Assembly: GCA_016788945.1 (NCBI GenBank)
Contig: JAEUSA010000399.1
Span: forward strand, 1 to 22,135
Length of the DNA: 22,135 nucleotides
Reading direction: 5' to 3'
Source: Leptospiraceae bacterium
GTDB taxonomy: Bacteria > Spirochaetota > Leptospiria > Turneriellales > Turneriellaceae
Of the stretch, positions 1 through 6,855 are shown piece after piece. Below the pieces are notes generated by a model. The model worked only from the letters and a program-made list of their open reading frames with translations, did no database searches and was not told where the DNA came from. Each line of letters starts with the position of its first letter. The first letter of the stretch is position 1. The translations under genes were made by a program, and so were the position numbers.

Positions 1-131
1 CTTCGGAGAATCTCGAGCGGCTGAACGGCCGCGGCATCTTCATTTCGCGTGTGAACATGACGAAAGTACTCTACAACGACAAAGGAAACTCGGTCACGCT
101 CTACAAAGAGCTTGCGCAGCCTGTGCCTTAA
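1..131 (+). CDS. Anti-sigma factor kinase, RsbW/SpoIIAB type (C-terminal fragment)
   Basis: Only the last 42 codons lie in the window (frame from base 3, TAA at 129-131). They read SENLERLNGRGIFISRVNM, then a stretch with VLYND, GNSVTLYKEL. In the HATPase_c_2 family the GRGI/L motif is the G2 box that closes over ATP, and it is followed by a D/N-x-V-x-Y…G-N-x-V-x-L-x-K strand pair, as here. Such proteins bind a sigma factor or phosphorylate an anti-anti-sigma factor in partner-switching control of stress or envelope genes. The N-terminal N and G1 boxes are outside the window, so kinase competence cannot be judged. The gene ends 3 bases before the convergent rsmH stop, leaving no room for a separate terminator. 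Confidence 0.7.
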   Translation, partial: SENLERLNGRGIFISRVNMTKVLYNDKGNSVTLYKELAQPVP

Positions 132-134
132 TCT

Positions 135-1082
135 CTATTTAACGCGCTCAAGAATTCTCAACCGTGCCGATCTGGCGCGCGAGTTGACTGCAATCTCTTC
201 GTCGGTAGGTGTAATTCCTCCCGGTTCAATCAGGCGATAATCTCCAGGCAAAAAATTGCTCCGCGCCGCCGGATCATTCTGGGCGACTTGCGAACGTTCG
301 CGAAACGATAGTTTTACCATGCGGTCTTCGAGCGAATGGAAAGTGATAATTGCTAGCCTGCCGCCGATAGCCAGCGCCTGAGGCAGTGTCGCGAGTGCAT
401 GGCGCAGATTATCGAGTTCCCCGTTGACGGCAATGCGCAGCGCCTGAAAAACCCGTGTCGCCGGATTTTTCTGTGCATGGCCTTTTGCCTTATGGCGGGG
501 TGGATATGCCCGGGCGCAGATTTCAGCGAGTTCGCCCGTGCGCTCGATTGGGGCAATTTTTCGCTGCTCGCAGATCATTCGCGCAATGCGGCGCGCTTGG
601 CGTTCTTCGCCGTATTGAAAGAACATTGTCGAAAGGTCTTCTTCACTCAAAGATTTGAGCAGTTCAGCCGCCGGTTTACCTTGCGTTGTGTCGAGGCGCA
701 TGTCGAGCGGTTGGTCAAAACGAAAGCTGAACCCGCGTTCAAAATGATCAAAATGTGCCGAAGAGATACCGAGATCGAGCAGAACAAAACCGAAAGGAGA
801 GAAATCGCTAAACGGGTTTTCGGCAAAATTGCCCTGCCGCAAAATGATGCGGTCGGCATTGGCCTGTTTTTCGATCAGTGCGAGCATCTCAGCATCAGCG
901 TCGGATGCGAGCATTTTTGCCTGCGGGTATGCCTGATGCAGAGCAATGGCGTGACCGCCAAGGCCGGCGGTGCCATCCCAGATTACCCGGTGTTCGGCGG
1001 GCAGAGTGGCGATGCATTCTGCGGCCGCAACGACCTCGGCCTTAAGAATGCTGGCGTGAAAAGGCTGATTAGGCGGGACTAT
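135..1082 (-). CDS. rsmH: 16S rRNA (cytosine1402-N4)-methyltransferase RsmH (MraW)
   Basis: RsmH methylates N4 of C1402 in the 16S rRNA decoding centre, using S-adenosylmethionine. The SAM-binding motif appears as WDGTAGLGGHA (residues 35-45). Further family signatures are LLDLGISSAHFD, RGFSFRFDQPLDMRLD, NPATRVFQALRIAVNGEL and ITFHSLEDRMVKL. The first ATG (912-914) lies after the SAM motif, so the gene must start upstream. No ATG, GTG or TTG occurs in frame between there and the upstream stop at 1125-1127. I place the start at ATA 1080-1082: it gives 315 residues (E. coli RsmH has 313) and is preceded by GAGGT at 1092-1096, 9 bases away. It overlaps the clpC TAG (1079-1081) by two bases, suggesting translational coupling. 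The product is certain; the start codon is an inference. Confidence 0.93.
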   Translation of the reverse strand: MVPPNQPFHASILKAEVVAAAECIATLPAEHRVIWDGTAGLGGHAIALHQAYPQAKMLASDADAEMLALIEKQANADRIILRQGNFAENPFSDFSPFGFVLLDLGISSAHFDHFERGFSFRFDQPLDMRLDTTQGKPAAELLKSLSEEDLSTMFFQYGEERQARRIARMICEQRKIAPIERTGELAEICARAYPPRHKAKGHAQKNPATRVFQALRIAVNGELDNLRHALATLPQALAIGGRLAIITFHSLEDRMVKLSFRERSQVAQNDPAARSNFLPGDYRLIEPGGITPTDEEIAVNSRARSARLRILERVK

Positions 1083-3667
1083 TTCTGCGTTACCTCGGGT
1101 TCTGCCTGCGATTCGGGTTCTGGCTCAGAGTTTTCTGAAGAAGAATTTTCCCAAATTTCGTCGATCGAGGCTTCGTCCTCAAAATATTCCGACTTGATTT
1201 TCGCAAATTCCGCTTCTTCAATGTCGGAGAATTTGAATGCGAGTTTTTTTACTCCGTCTTTTTCGCTGACGCCGATCTTGATTTCAACCGGATTCGCAAT
1301 TTTCTTTTCCAGCAGCATCATCGCGAGTTCATCTTCGATTTCGCGCTGGACCAGCCGTTTCAACGGTCGTGCCCCGTATTTTTCACTGTAACCTTTGTCG
1401 GCGAGATAACCTCGCGCATCTTCTTTGAGCGTCAGGTACATATTCTTCACGAGCGCGTTGTAATTGATCTCGTCAATGGTGAGTTCCACGATTTCCTGAA
1501 TTTCTTCTTTCGTCAACGGGTCGAAAATGATTACATCGTCGATACGGTTCAAAAACTCAGGGGAAAAATGTTTGCGCAGCTCTTCGAGCACCTGTTCGCG
1601 CTTTGAATCTTGTTTATTCTCCGATTCACCGCTAAATCCGAGTTTTCCGCCTTTTTGCAGAAACCGAGCGCCGATGTTTGAGGTCAGAATGATAATGGTC
1701 TCTTTGAAATCCACATGATGCCCGGCGTTATCGGTAAGTTCTCCCTCGTCGAGTACCTGCAGCAGGATATTCTGAATTTCGGGATGTGCTTTTTCGATTT
1801 CATCGAACAGCAGTACCGAGTGCGGGTGGCGGCGAATCGCTTCTGTGAGCTGACCACCGTCTTCGTGACCGACATATCCCGGCGGCGAGCCGATAAATTT
1901 CGATACGGAATGCATTTCCATATATTCGCTCATGTCAAAGCGAATCAACGCTTCGTCGTCGCCGAACATGAATTCTGCGAGCGCCTTGGCGAGTTCCGTT
2001 TTGCCGACACCGGTCGGCCCGAGAAAAATAAAACTGCCGATCGGTTTGCGTACCGATTTGAGGCCCATGCGTGCACGCCGCACCGCGCGTGAGATCTGGT
2101 CGATTGCCGCTTTTTGCCCGACAACGCGCTCTGCGAGTTCTTCGGGCATCTTGATCAGGCGTTCATTTTCGCTCTCTTCAAGCTGTTGCAGCGGAATACC
2201 CGTCCAGTCTGCGATGACTTTCGAAATGTCTTCTGCGGTAATTTCTACGCGGGCTTCTTTTTGGCTGCGGCGCCATGAGGTCATCGCGTCGGCAAGGCGC
2301 GCGTTGGCGTCACCGATCTGGTCGCGCAGTTTGGCTGCTTTTTCATATTCTTGCTGGCGCACCATTTCATTTTTGTCACGCGTCAGTTGCTGCATTTCTT
2401 TTTCGATTTCTTTTACTTCTTCGGGAATCACCGCAGATTTCAGGCGTGCGTGCGAACCTGCTTCGTCGATGATGTCGATCGCCTTGTCGGGTAAGAACCT
2501 GTCTTTGATGTAGCGGTCAGAAAGTTTTACTGCAGCAACTATGGCCTCTTTGCTGAAGCTGACACCATGATGTTTTTCGTAAGCGTGACGCAGGCCTGCG
2601 AGAATGCGGATTGCATCTTCAACTGAAGGCTCTTCAACCATCACCGACTGGAATCGGCGCTCAAGTGCAGAGTCTCTTTCGATGTAACGTTTGTATTCTC
2701 TCAGCGTCGTTGCCCCAATGCACTGAATTTCGCCACGCGCGAGCGCAGGTTTCAAAATGTTTGCGGCGTCAACCGCACCTTCTGCCGCACCCGCACCGAT
2801 AATAGTATGCACTTCGTCGATGAAAAGAATCACTTCTTTGTTCGTGCGGATCTCTTTCATGATTTTCTTGATGCGGTCTTCGAATTCGCCGCGGTATTTG
2901 GTGCCCGCGATGAGCGCCGCGACGTCGAGCGAATAGACCTGACGGTTAAACATCGGTTCGGGAACACGCTTCTGCGCAATGCGCTGCGCGAGCCCTTCGG
3001 CTATTGCTGTCTTGCCAACGCCGGCTTCACCGATCAAAATCGGATTATTCTTCGTCTTGCGTGACAGAATCTGTATGACGCGTTCGATTTCATGATCGCG
3101 GCCGATCACTGGATCAGTCAGTTTCTCTTCAGCCATACGCGACAAGTTTCTGGCGAACTCATCGAGCATGGGTGTTTTAGAAGCTTCTTTCTTTGGCGTG
3201 GCGGTCGCGGTCTTTTGGGTCGTCGTCGCCTGCGGCAGTCCGAGCGTCGCGTTGAGCTCGTTGCGTATGACTTGGTAATTTACCTGGAAAGTCTGCAGTG
3301 CGGCCGCTACAATGCCGTTGGTGTCGCGCAGCAGAGCGAGCAAAACGTGTTCCGAACCGATGTAGCTGTGGCGCATTTTACGTGCTTCGTCACGCGAAAG
3401 TTCTAATATGCGCTGTACTTTGTCTTTATTGGTCGGATCAATAACCATGGTCGCACTATCTTGATCTGCGCGCTTCTCGATCTCTTTTTTCAACTCGCCT
3501 AAATCAATACCGAGGTTCATCAGCATCTTAACGGCGACAGAATCCTGTGCTTTGAGGAGACCTAACAGGATATGCTCTGGCCCCAGAAACTCATGGCCCA
3601 GCCGTTTAGCCTCGCGCGGGGCGTATTCATTAATGATCTTCTTAACGCGATTTGTGAAATCGAACAT
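1079..3667 (-). CDS. clpC: AAA+ unfoldase ClpC, ATPase subunit of the Clp protease
   Basis: ClpC is a hexameric unfoldase that feeds proteins into ClpP. The 862 residues contain the two-repeat Clp N domain (1-145), the first AAA+ module with Walker A GEAGVGKT (213-220) and Walker B ILFIDEVH (280-287), a middle domain with a UVR motif around [13 protein letters not shown] (440-452), and the second AAA+ module with Walker A GPTGVGKT (550-557) and Walker B VLLFDEIE (618-625). The ClpP-docking tripeptide LGF is at 676-678, so it should partner ClpP rather than act alone as ClpB does. The UVR motif separates it from ClpA/ClpB. The C-terminus has an acidic, Glu/Ser-rich tail of about 35 residues that is probably disordered. 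The start matches the family N-terminus and has no Shine-Dalgarno in front of it. rsmH follows and overlaps. Confidence 0.97.
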   Translation of the reverse strand: MFDFTNRVKKIINEYAPREAKRLGHEFLGPEHILLGLLKAQDSVAVKMLMNLGIDLGELKKEIEKRADQDSATMVIDPTNKDKVQRILELSRDEARKMRHSYIGSEHVLLALLRDTNGIVAAALQTFQVNYQVIRNELNATLGLPQATTTQKTATATPKKEASKTPMLDEFARNLSRMAEEKLTDPVIGRDHEIERVIQILSRKTKNNPILIGEAGVGKTAIAEGLAQRIAQKRVPEPMFNRQVYSLDVAALIAGTKYRGEFEDRIKKIMKEIRTNKEVILFIDEVHTIIGAGAAEGAVDAANILKPALARGEIQCIGATTLREYKRYIERDSALERRFQSVMVEEPSVEDAIRILAGLRHAYEKHHGVSFSKEAIVAAVKLSDRYIKDRFLPDKAIDIIDEAGSHARLKSAVIPEEVKEIEKEMQQLTRDKNEMVRQQEYEKAAKLRDQIGDANARLADAMTSWRRSQKEARVEITAEDISKVIADWTGIPLQQLEESENERLIKMPEELAERVVGQKAAIDQISRAVRRARMGLKSVRKPIGSFIFLGPTGVGKTELAKALAEFMFGDDEALIRFDMSEYMEMHSVSKFIGSPPGYVGHEDGGQLTEAIRRHPHSVLLFDEIEKAHPEIQNILLQVLDEGELTDNAGHHVDFKETIIILTSNIGARFLQKGGKLGFSGESENKQDSKREQVLEELRKHFSPEFLNRIDDVIIFDPLTKEEIQEIVELTIDEINYNALVKNMYLTLKEDARGYLADKGYSEKYGARPLKRLVQREIEDELAMMLLEKKIANPVEIKIGVSEKDGVKKLAFKFSDIEEAEFAKIKSEYFEDEASIDEIWENSSSENSEPEPESQAEPEVTQK

Positions 3668-3673
3668 ACGGAT

Positions 3674-3702
3674 ATATTAATTTCGGCAGACATGACCGTC
3701 AA
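3674..3702 (-). promoter_or_regulatory. Sigma70-type promoter of clpC, predicted leaderless
   Basis: On the minus strand there is a -35 TTGACG (3697-3702), a 17-base spacer and a -10 TAATAT (3674-3679). Six bases follow before the clpC ATG at 3667, so the expected first transcribed base is the A of the ATG. No purine-rich Shine-Dalgarno occurs between the -10 and the ATG. The -35 matches consensus at five of six positions and the spacing is ideal; the -10 matches at four of six. Confidence 0.6.
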
Positions 3703-3801
3703 TAAAAACAGTTTACGGGCGCCTGCAAAAGCCCAAAGCAGTGGCACCGGCGGCAAAAAAACAGGCAGAACGGCGTTTTTCGAGGCATTCGGGAGTTCCA
3801 C

Positions 3802-4146
3802 ATGGCAAAATTAATTTCTAAAGTTTTTAGACGCCGCACAAAACAACGTGATACCAGCATCGCTGAATCTGAAGCTCCATGGCAAGACTGCCTTGCCGTT
3901 TGCTACAAATGCGCGCGCAAAGTCCGCGCGATGGATGGCGACAAAACAAAGCTGCGCATTGCGCTCAAGGCACTCATTGGTCTCAGAGGCCTGAAGAGTG
4001 TGGTGCGTCCTGTAGACATTTCGTGCCTCGATGTCTGCCCGGAGAAAAAAATTACCGTTGCCCGCTTCCGCGACGGAAAGGCTGAAATCATTAATGTGGG
4101 TCCGCATGTTGACCCGGCTGAAATCCTCAAACGTTTCGGCTATTGA
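3802..4146 (+). CDS. Small cysteine-rich protein, ferredoxin-like / metal-binding
   Basis: This encodes 114 residues with no signal peptide or membrane segment. Five cysteines stand in two clusters: C30, C34 and C37 (CLAVCYKC) and C75 and C79 (CLDVCPEKKITVA). The second cluster, Cys-x3-Cys-Pro followed by a hydrophobic strand, resembles thioredoxin-fold (2Fe-2S) ferredoxins and the predicted metal-binding DUF1636-type proteins, in which the cysteines hold a [2Fe-2S] cluster. The first ~20 residues are basic. The start is supported by GGGAG at 3791-3795, 6 bases before the ATG. It is divergent from clpC and convergent with the NUDIX gene. An iron-sulfur or zinc role is inferred from cysteine spacing only; no partner enzyme is adjacent. 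Confidence 0.7.
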   Translation: MAKLISKVFRRRTKQRDTSIAESEAPWQDCLAVCYKCARKVRAMDGDKTKLRIALKALIGLRGLKSVVRPVDISCLDVCPEKKITVARFRDGKAEIINVGPHVDPAEILKRFGY

Positions 4147-4154
4147 GTAAGAAT

Positions 4155-4655
4155 TTATTGGGGATTCACAAAAAAACGCTGCGCGAATTCGGCGTGTGCG
4201 GGAAATGCGAGGCGCTCGGGTTCTGACATGATGCGCACGGCGAGCGTCTCTTCGGAAGGCATGAAGGTAAAATCATTAAAACGAAAGCGGGATTTCGTGG
4301 TGCAGAAGAGTATCAGCTGTCGCGTGCGCGCGGCGCTCAGGGCGTAGACGAGCTCGATTTCATCAATCGGTAACTGAAACCCGGTTTCTTCCAATACCTC
4401 GCGGCAGGCACCTTGCTGCCAGGTTTCACCGGTCTCCAAAAATCCGCCGGGTAGAGCCCAATGGCCTTTGGCTGGCTCGATGCCGCGTTGGATGATCAGT
4501 ACTCCGGTTTCCATCTTCACGGCAACCACGGCGACCGGAATAGGGTTTGACCAGAACATCTCGCCGCACGCAGGGCATGTGCGCGGATAACTACTGAGAT
4601 CGGTGTATGCCGCGCCGCAGAAGTGGCAATGGCTGTGTGGTTGGCGTGCCGACAT
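4155..4655 (-). CDS. NUDIX hydrolase with N-terminal zinc ribbon
   Basis: NUDIX enzymes hydrolyse nucleoside diphosphates linked to another group (ADP-ribose, NAD, oxidised nucleotides). With the start at ATG 4653-4655 the 166 residues open with a zinc ribbon (C10/C13 in HCHFCG, C27/C30 in CPACG). A full NUDIX box begins at G71, following HWALPG, with E77 and R85-E86-V-L-E89-E90-T-G (consensus G-x5-E-x7-RE-U-x-EE-x-G-U). The architecture recalls zinc-ribbon ADP-ribose/NADH pyrophosphatases, but the substrate cannot be read from sequence. Longer starts are open at ATG 4695-4697 and GTG 4731-4733; none has a clear Shine-Dalgarno. I prefer the one that begins just before the ribbon. The gene is convergent with the cysteine-rich gene and divergent from the beta-barrel gene. 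Confidence 0.88.
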   Translation of the reverse strand: MSARQPHSHCHFCGAAYTDLSSYPRTCPACGEMFWSNPIPVAVVAVKMETGVLIIQRGIEPAKGHWALPGGFLETGETWQQGACREVLEETGFQLPIDEIELVYALSAARTRQLILFCTTKSRFRFNDFTFMPSEETLAVRIMSEPERLAFPAHAEFAQRFFVNPQ

Positions 4656-4803
4656 CGAGGGGCCAAACTTAACGCTGCCCTCTTCGGTGCAACGCATATC
4701 ATTAGGTGTTACGAAAAAGCAAAGTACTCTCACAAAGGTCTTGCCAGACGCAGTGCGCAGACCAGTTTAACCGCAATCTACGCGCGTTGCTGCGTCGATA
4801 TGC

Positions 4804-5508
4804 ATGATGCGTACTGTTGCGATGTGCCTCGCCTTCTGCGGTTCTTTATCAGCGACCGCGGCGCGCACCTATTACGCCGGGGCTTCGGTAGAAACTGTAG
4901 CCCCCTATTTCTGGTTTACGGATTCCGTATATACATACGATGTTTCGGTTGAATGGTATCGCGCTGCGCGATATGATTTTCCGGTTTCGCCGGCATTCGG
5001 CGTAAACACGGGCTTTTCCGATACCATCAGCGAAAGTTGGCGATTGGGTATCGAGTTTGGTTACCTGTATGCGCTGCCGGCAGAGAGCTCGATACGTACG
5101 CAACAGCAAGTCAATGCCACGACGGTGCAAATGCGCGAAACAGCCACGCTGACGCACCATATACCGCGGCTGAGCCTGCGCTTTGAAAACATCATCAGCG
5201 TTGACTGGAATATATTCTGGCGTCTGGGCCTCGCCTACCATGCGACGCGGCGAACCATTGATCCACAACCGCAGAATCTGCCCGCCGGTGTTACGCTCTA
5301 TCCAGGCAATTATCCCGTACGCGATGATACCTTTGGCGTCTTTACGGCCGATCTTGCGTTTGGTGCAGAATACGTGCCCATTGCGCATCATGGAATCAGC
5401 CTCAGCGTCATGCTGAATCCGACAATCGTCTACCCTGAAACGGTGCGCAACCATATTGTGATGCCCTATTTTGCCACATTAGCAATCGGCTACAGGTATT
5501 TATGGTGA
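4804..5508 (+). CDS. Outer membrane beta-barrel protein (predicted), first of a pair
   Basis: The 234 residues start with a signal peptide (MMRTVAMCLAFCGSLSATAA, cleavage likely after residue 20). The rest alternates short amphipathic strands rich in aromatic residues at likely membrane boundaries with polar turns, and ends in an aromatic strand, LAIGYRYLW, compatible with a BAM-recognised C-terminus. Length and pattern fit an 8- to 10-stranded barrel. No enzyme motif is visible and I do not recognise a named family. The start is one of two adjacent ATGs (4804 or 4807); no Shine-Dalgarno is evident. The stop TGA (5506-5508) overlaps the start of the next gene, so the two are surely co-translated. 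The short gap to the divergent NUDIX gene (4656-4803) must hold its promoter, but I could not pick a convincing one. Confidence 0.7.
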   Translation: MMRTVAMCLAFCGSLSATAARTYYAGASVETVAPYFWFTDSVYTYDVSVEWYRAARYDFPVSPAFGVNTGFSDTISESWRLGIEFGYLYALPAESSIRTQQQVNATTVQMRETATLTHHIPRLSLRFENIISVDWNIFWRLGLAYHATRRTIDPQPQNLPAGVTLYPGNYPVRDDTFGVFTADLAFGAEYVPIAHHGISLSVMLNPTIVYPETVRNHIVMPYFATLAIGYRYLW

Positions 5509-6179
5509 GGTGGATTATTCTCGGTTCTGTGGCGGTCTCGTTTTTTCACACGGCATCGCTATTTTCCGCTGACAGCAATCCGCCCGTAAAGGTGTGGTAT
5601 GTTGGTTTGAGTGCAGGTTATTCACAGCCGTATTTCTTCGGCCTGATCAACGACATCCATGTAACCGCGCCGGCCAGTTTCTCGCCCGGTGTTTTGGCGG
5701 GCCGTGAAGCGCATCTTGCCGGGTCGCACTTTTATGGTTTTGAAATATTTACGTCACGCAGTCTCGCCACCGAGGCATCGCGGCAGAATTTTGTGCCAAC
5801 ATTTTCGGCGCAATATCCGGCGGGTGCCACGATCCGTTATACCAATATCGCGCAGACGCTCGGCATCATTGCTCTGACCTATCGTTATGTGCTCAATGAC
5901 TGGTTGTCATTGGTAGGGAAACTCGGTGCCGGAGTGCGTCATCTGCACGCGGCAATTAGCCTTGAGACACCGGGTGCAAGCTATAACGCGGCCTCACCCT
6001 CTGGGGCAATGGCAATACTTTCTGTGGCGCTGGGGTTTGAATTCACTTCGGTAAACTGGGGACACCTTGGCATTTTTTATCGTAGTGTGCCTCCGGTGGT
6101 GTATTCTGTCCCGGTTGGCACTGCAACGGTGCGTTCGGCAGACGCTGTAGCTTTAGAATGGCGCATGTTTTTTCGCTGA
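5502..6179 (+). CDS. Outer membrane beta-barrel protein (predicted), second of a pair
   Basis: The 225 residues have a signal peptide (hydrophobic WIILGSVAVSFF, cleavage likely at LFSA-DS near residue 23), then amphipathic strands and a final strand VALEWRMFFR. The ATG at 5502 overlaps the upstream stop by 7 bases. A GTG at 5505 would be an equally close start. Early in the mature protein both members carry a Tyr-rich first strand followed by PYF (APYFWFTDSVY in the first, QPYFFGLINDIH here), so they may be distant paralogues with related barrels. No lipobox or enzyme motif is seen. The function is unknown; outer-membrane location is inferred from the strand pattern and signal peptide. Confidence 0.68.
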   Translation: MVRWIILGSVAVSFFHTASLFSADSNPPVKVWYVGLSAGYSQPYFFGLINDIHVTAPASFSPGVLAGREAHLAGSHFYGFEIFTSRSLATEASRQNFVPTFSAQYPAGATIRYTNIAQTLGIIALTYRYVLNDWLSLVGKLGAGVRHLHAAISLETPGASYNAASPSGAMAILSVALGFEFTSVNWGHLGIFYRSVPPVVYSVPVGTATVRSADAVALEWRMFFR

Positions 6180-6230
6180 CAGCGTTGCCATACGCCTTGA
6201 CGGCAGCATTTTGAATTTGTGACGAGGCTC

Positions 6231-6629
6231 ATGCGTATTGCAAAAAAGACACTGCTCAGCGCATGGCTGATCGGTGCGCTTGCGGGTTGCCAGAAGTCGC
6301 CGGAAAAATTCTTCAGCGACGAAGAAAAAAACCAGCCATTAGTGATCAAAGAAGTTTATCGCGACAATGAAAAAAGCTCGCATATCATTCTCATGAACGG
6401 CGCTGAGAAGCCGCATTTTCATGATCGGCATAGTTTTGAAGTACTGCTCGTGAGCGGCAGTAACAATCTGCACTTTTCTGATCGCGTCGTCGAGCTGCGC
6501 AAAGACCAACCGGTTAAAGTCAACAAAGGCACGCTGCACTGGGCAGAAAATACGGGTAAGGGGTATTCTATACTATCGGTATCGTTTTTCCCGCCTTTCG
6601 ATGGCAAAGACCGCCGTTTTACCGAGTGA
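6231..6629 (+). CDS. Cupin-domain lipoprotein
   Basis: The start at ATG 6231 gives 132 residues with a textbook lipoprotein signal: MRIAKKTLLSAWLIGALAGC, lipidated Cys at 20. A single small cupin barrel follows: PHFHDRHSFEVLLVSG (H62, H64, E70) matches cupin motif 1, and NKGTLHWAEN (H103, N107) matches motif 2. Two His plus Glu and a third His are the usual metal ligands, so a metal-binding barrel in the periplasm or on the outer membrane is likely. Substrate and reaction are unknown; many single-domain cupins are binding or sensory modules. A GTG at 6219 would add four residues, but GAGG at 6224-6227 and the signal-peptide length favour 6231. It lies 51 bases after the beta-barrel pair, probably in the same operon. 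Confidence 0.8.
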   Translation: MRIAKKTLLSAWLIGALAGCQKSPEKFFSDEEKNQPLVIKEVYRDNEKSSHIILMNGAEKPHFHDRHSFEVLLVSGSNNLHFSDRVVELRKDQPVKVNKGTLHWAENTGKGYSILSVSFFPPFDGKDRRFTE

Positions 6630-6642
6630 ATTTAAGGATTTC

Positions 6643-6749
6643 TCATGCACACAGCATGAAATTCTGTCAGCAATTCGCAAAAGCTTTTTTGGCTGACATT
6701 ATGTCCCATCCTGAAATTTGCGCAATAGGCTTCCCGTACAGGAGCCTGT
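6643..6749 (+). other. Hairpin-rich gap upstream of dnaE
   Basis: The 226 bases between the lipoprotein gene and dnaE contain no credible gene. They do contain a perfect hairpin TCATGC/GCATGA (6643-6648 and 6654-6659, 5-base loop), a second with 7-bp arms TGTCAGC/GCTGACA (6665-6671 and 6692-6698) enclosing AAAAGCTTTT, and a bulged third around AGGCT…AGCCT (6727-6747). None is followed by a long T-run at the right place, so I call this a structured intergenic region rather than a terminator. No convincing -35/-10 for dnaE was found. Confidence 0.4.
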
Positions 6750-6855
6750 GCAGCAACAATGGATTATTAGTTTTTATCTTGCCGACGCGCATGGCGCCGG
6801 TGCAGAATAAAAGCGTATAGGCTCTCGTTTCGCTGCCGATTCATTGAATAGACAG

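Noticed and set aside
1079..1130. -1 ribosomal frameshift fusing ClpC to RsmH
   Set aside because: The junction (CAG AAA TAG) is not a standard slippery heptamer and no downstream stem was seen; a coupled non-AUG start explains the overlap better.
399..1391. Long + strand open frame (330 codons) opposite rsmH and the clpC 3' end
   Set aside because: It lies antisense to two unmistakable conserved genes; its translation has no family features and reflects GC-biased codon positions of the real genes.
3720..3766. GCCTG…CAGGC inverted repeat upstream of the cysteine-rich gene
   Set aside because: Only 5-bp arms with a loop of more than 30 bases; expected by chance.
6626..6820. 64-codon + frame between the lipoprotein gene and dnaE
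   Set aside because: No ribosome binding site, no homology signal, and it runs through the hairpins.
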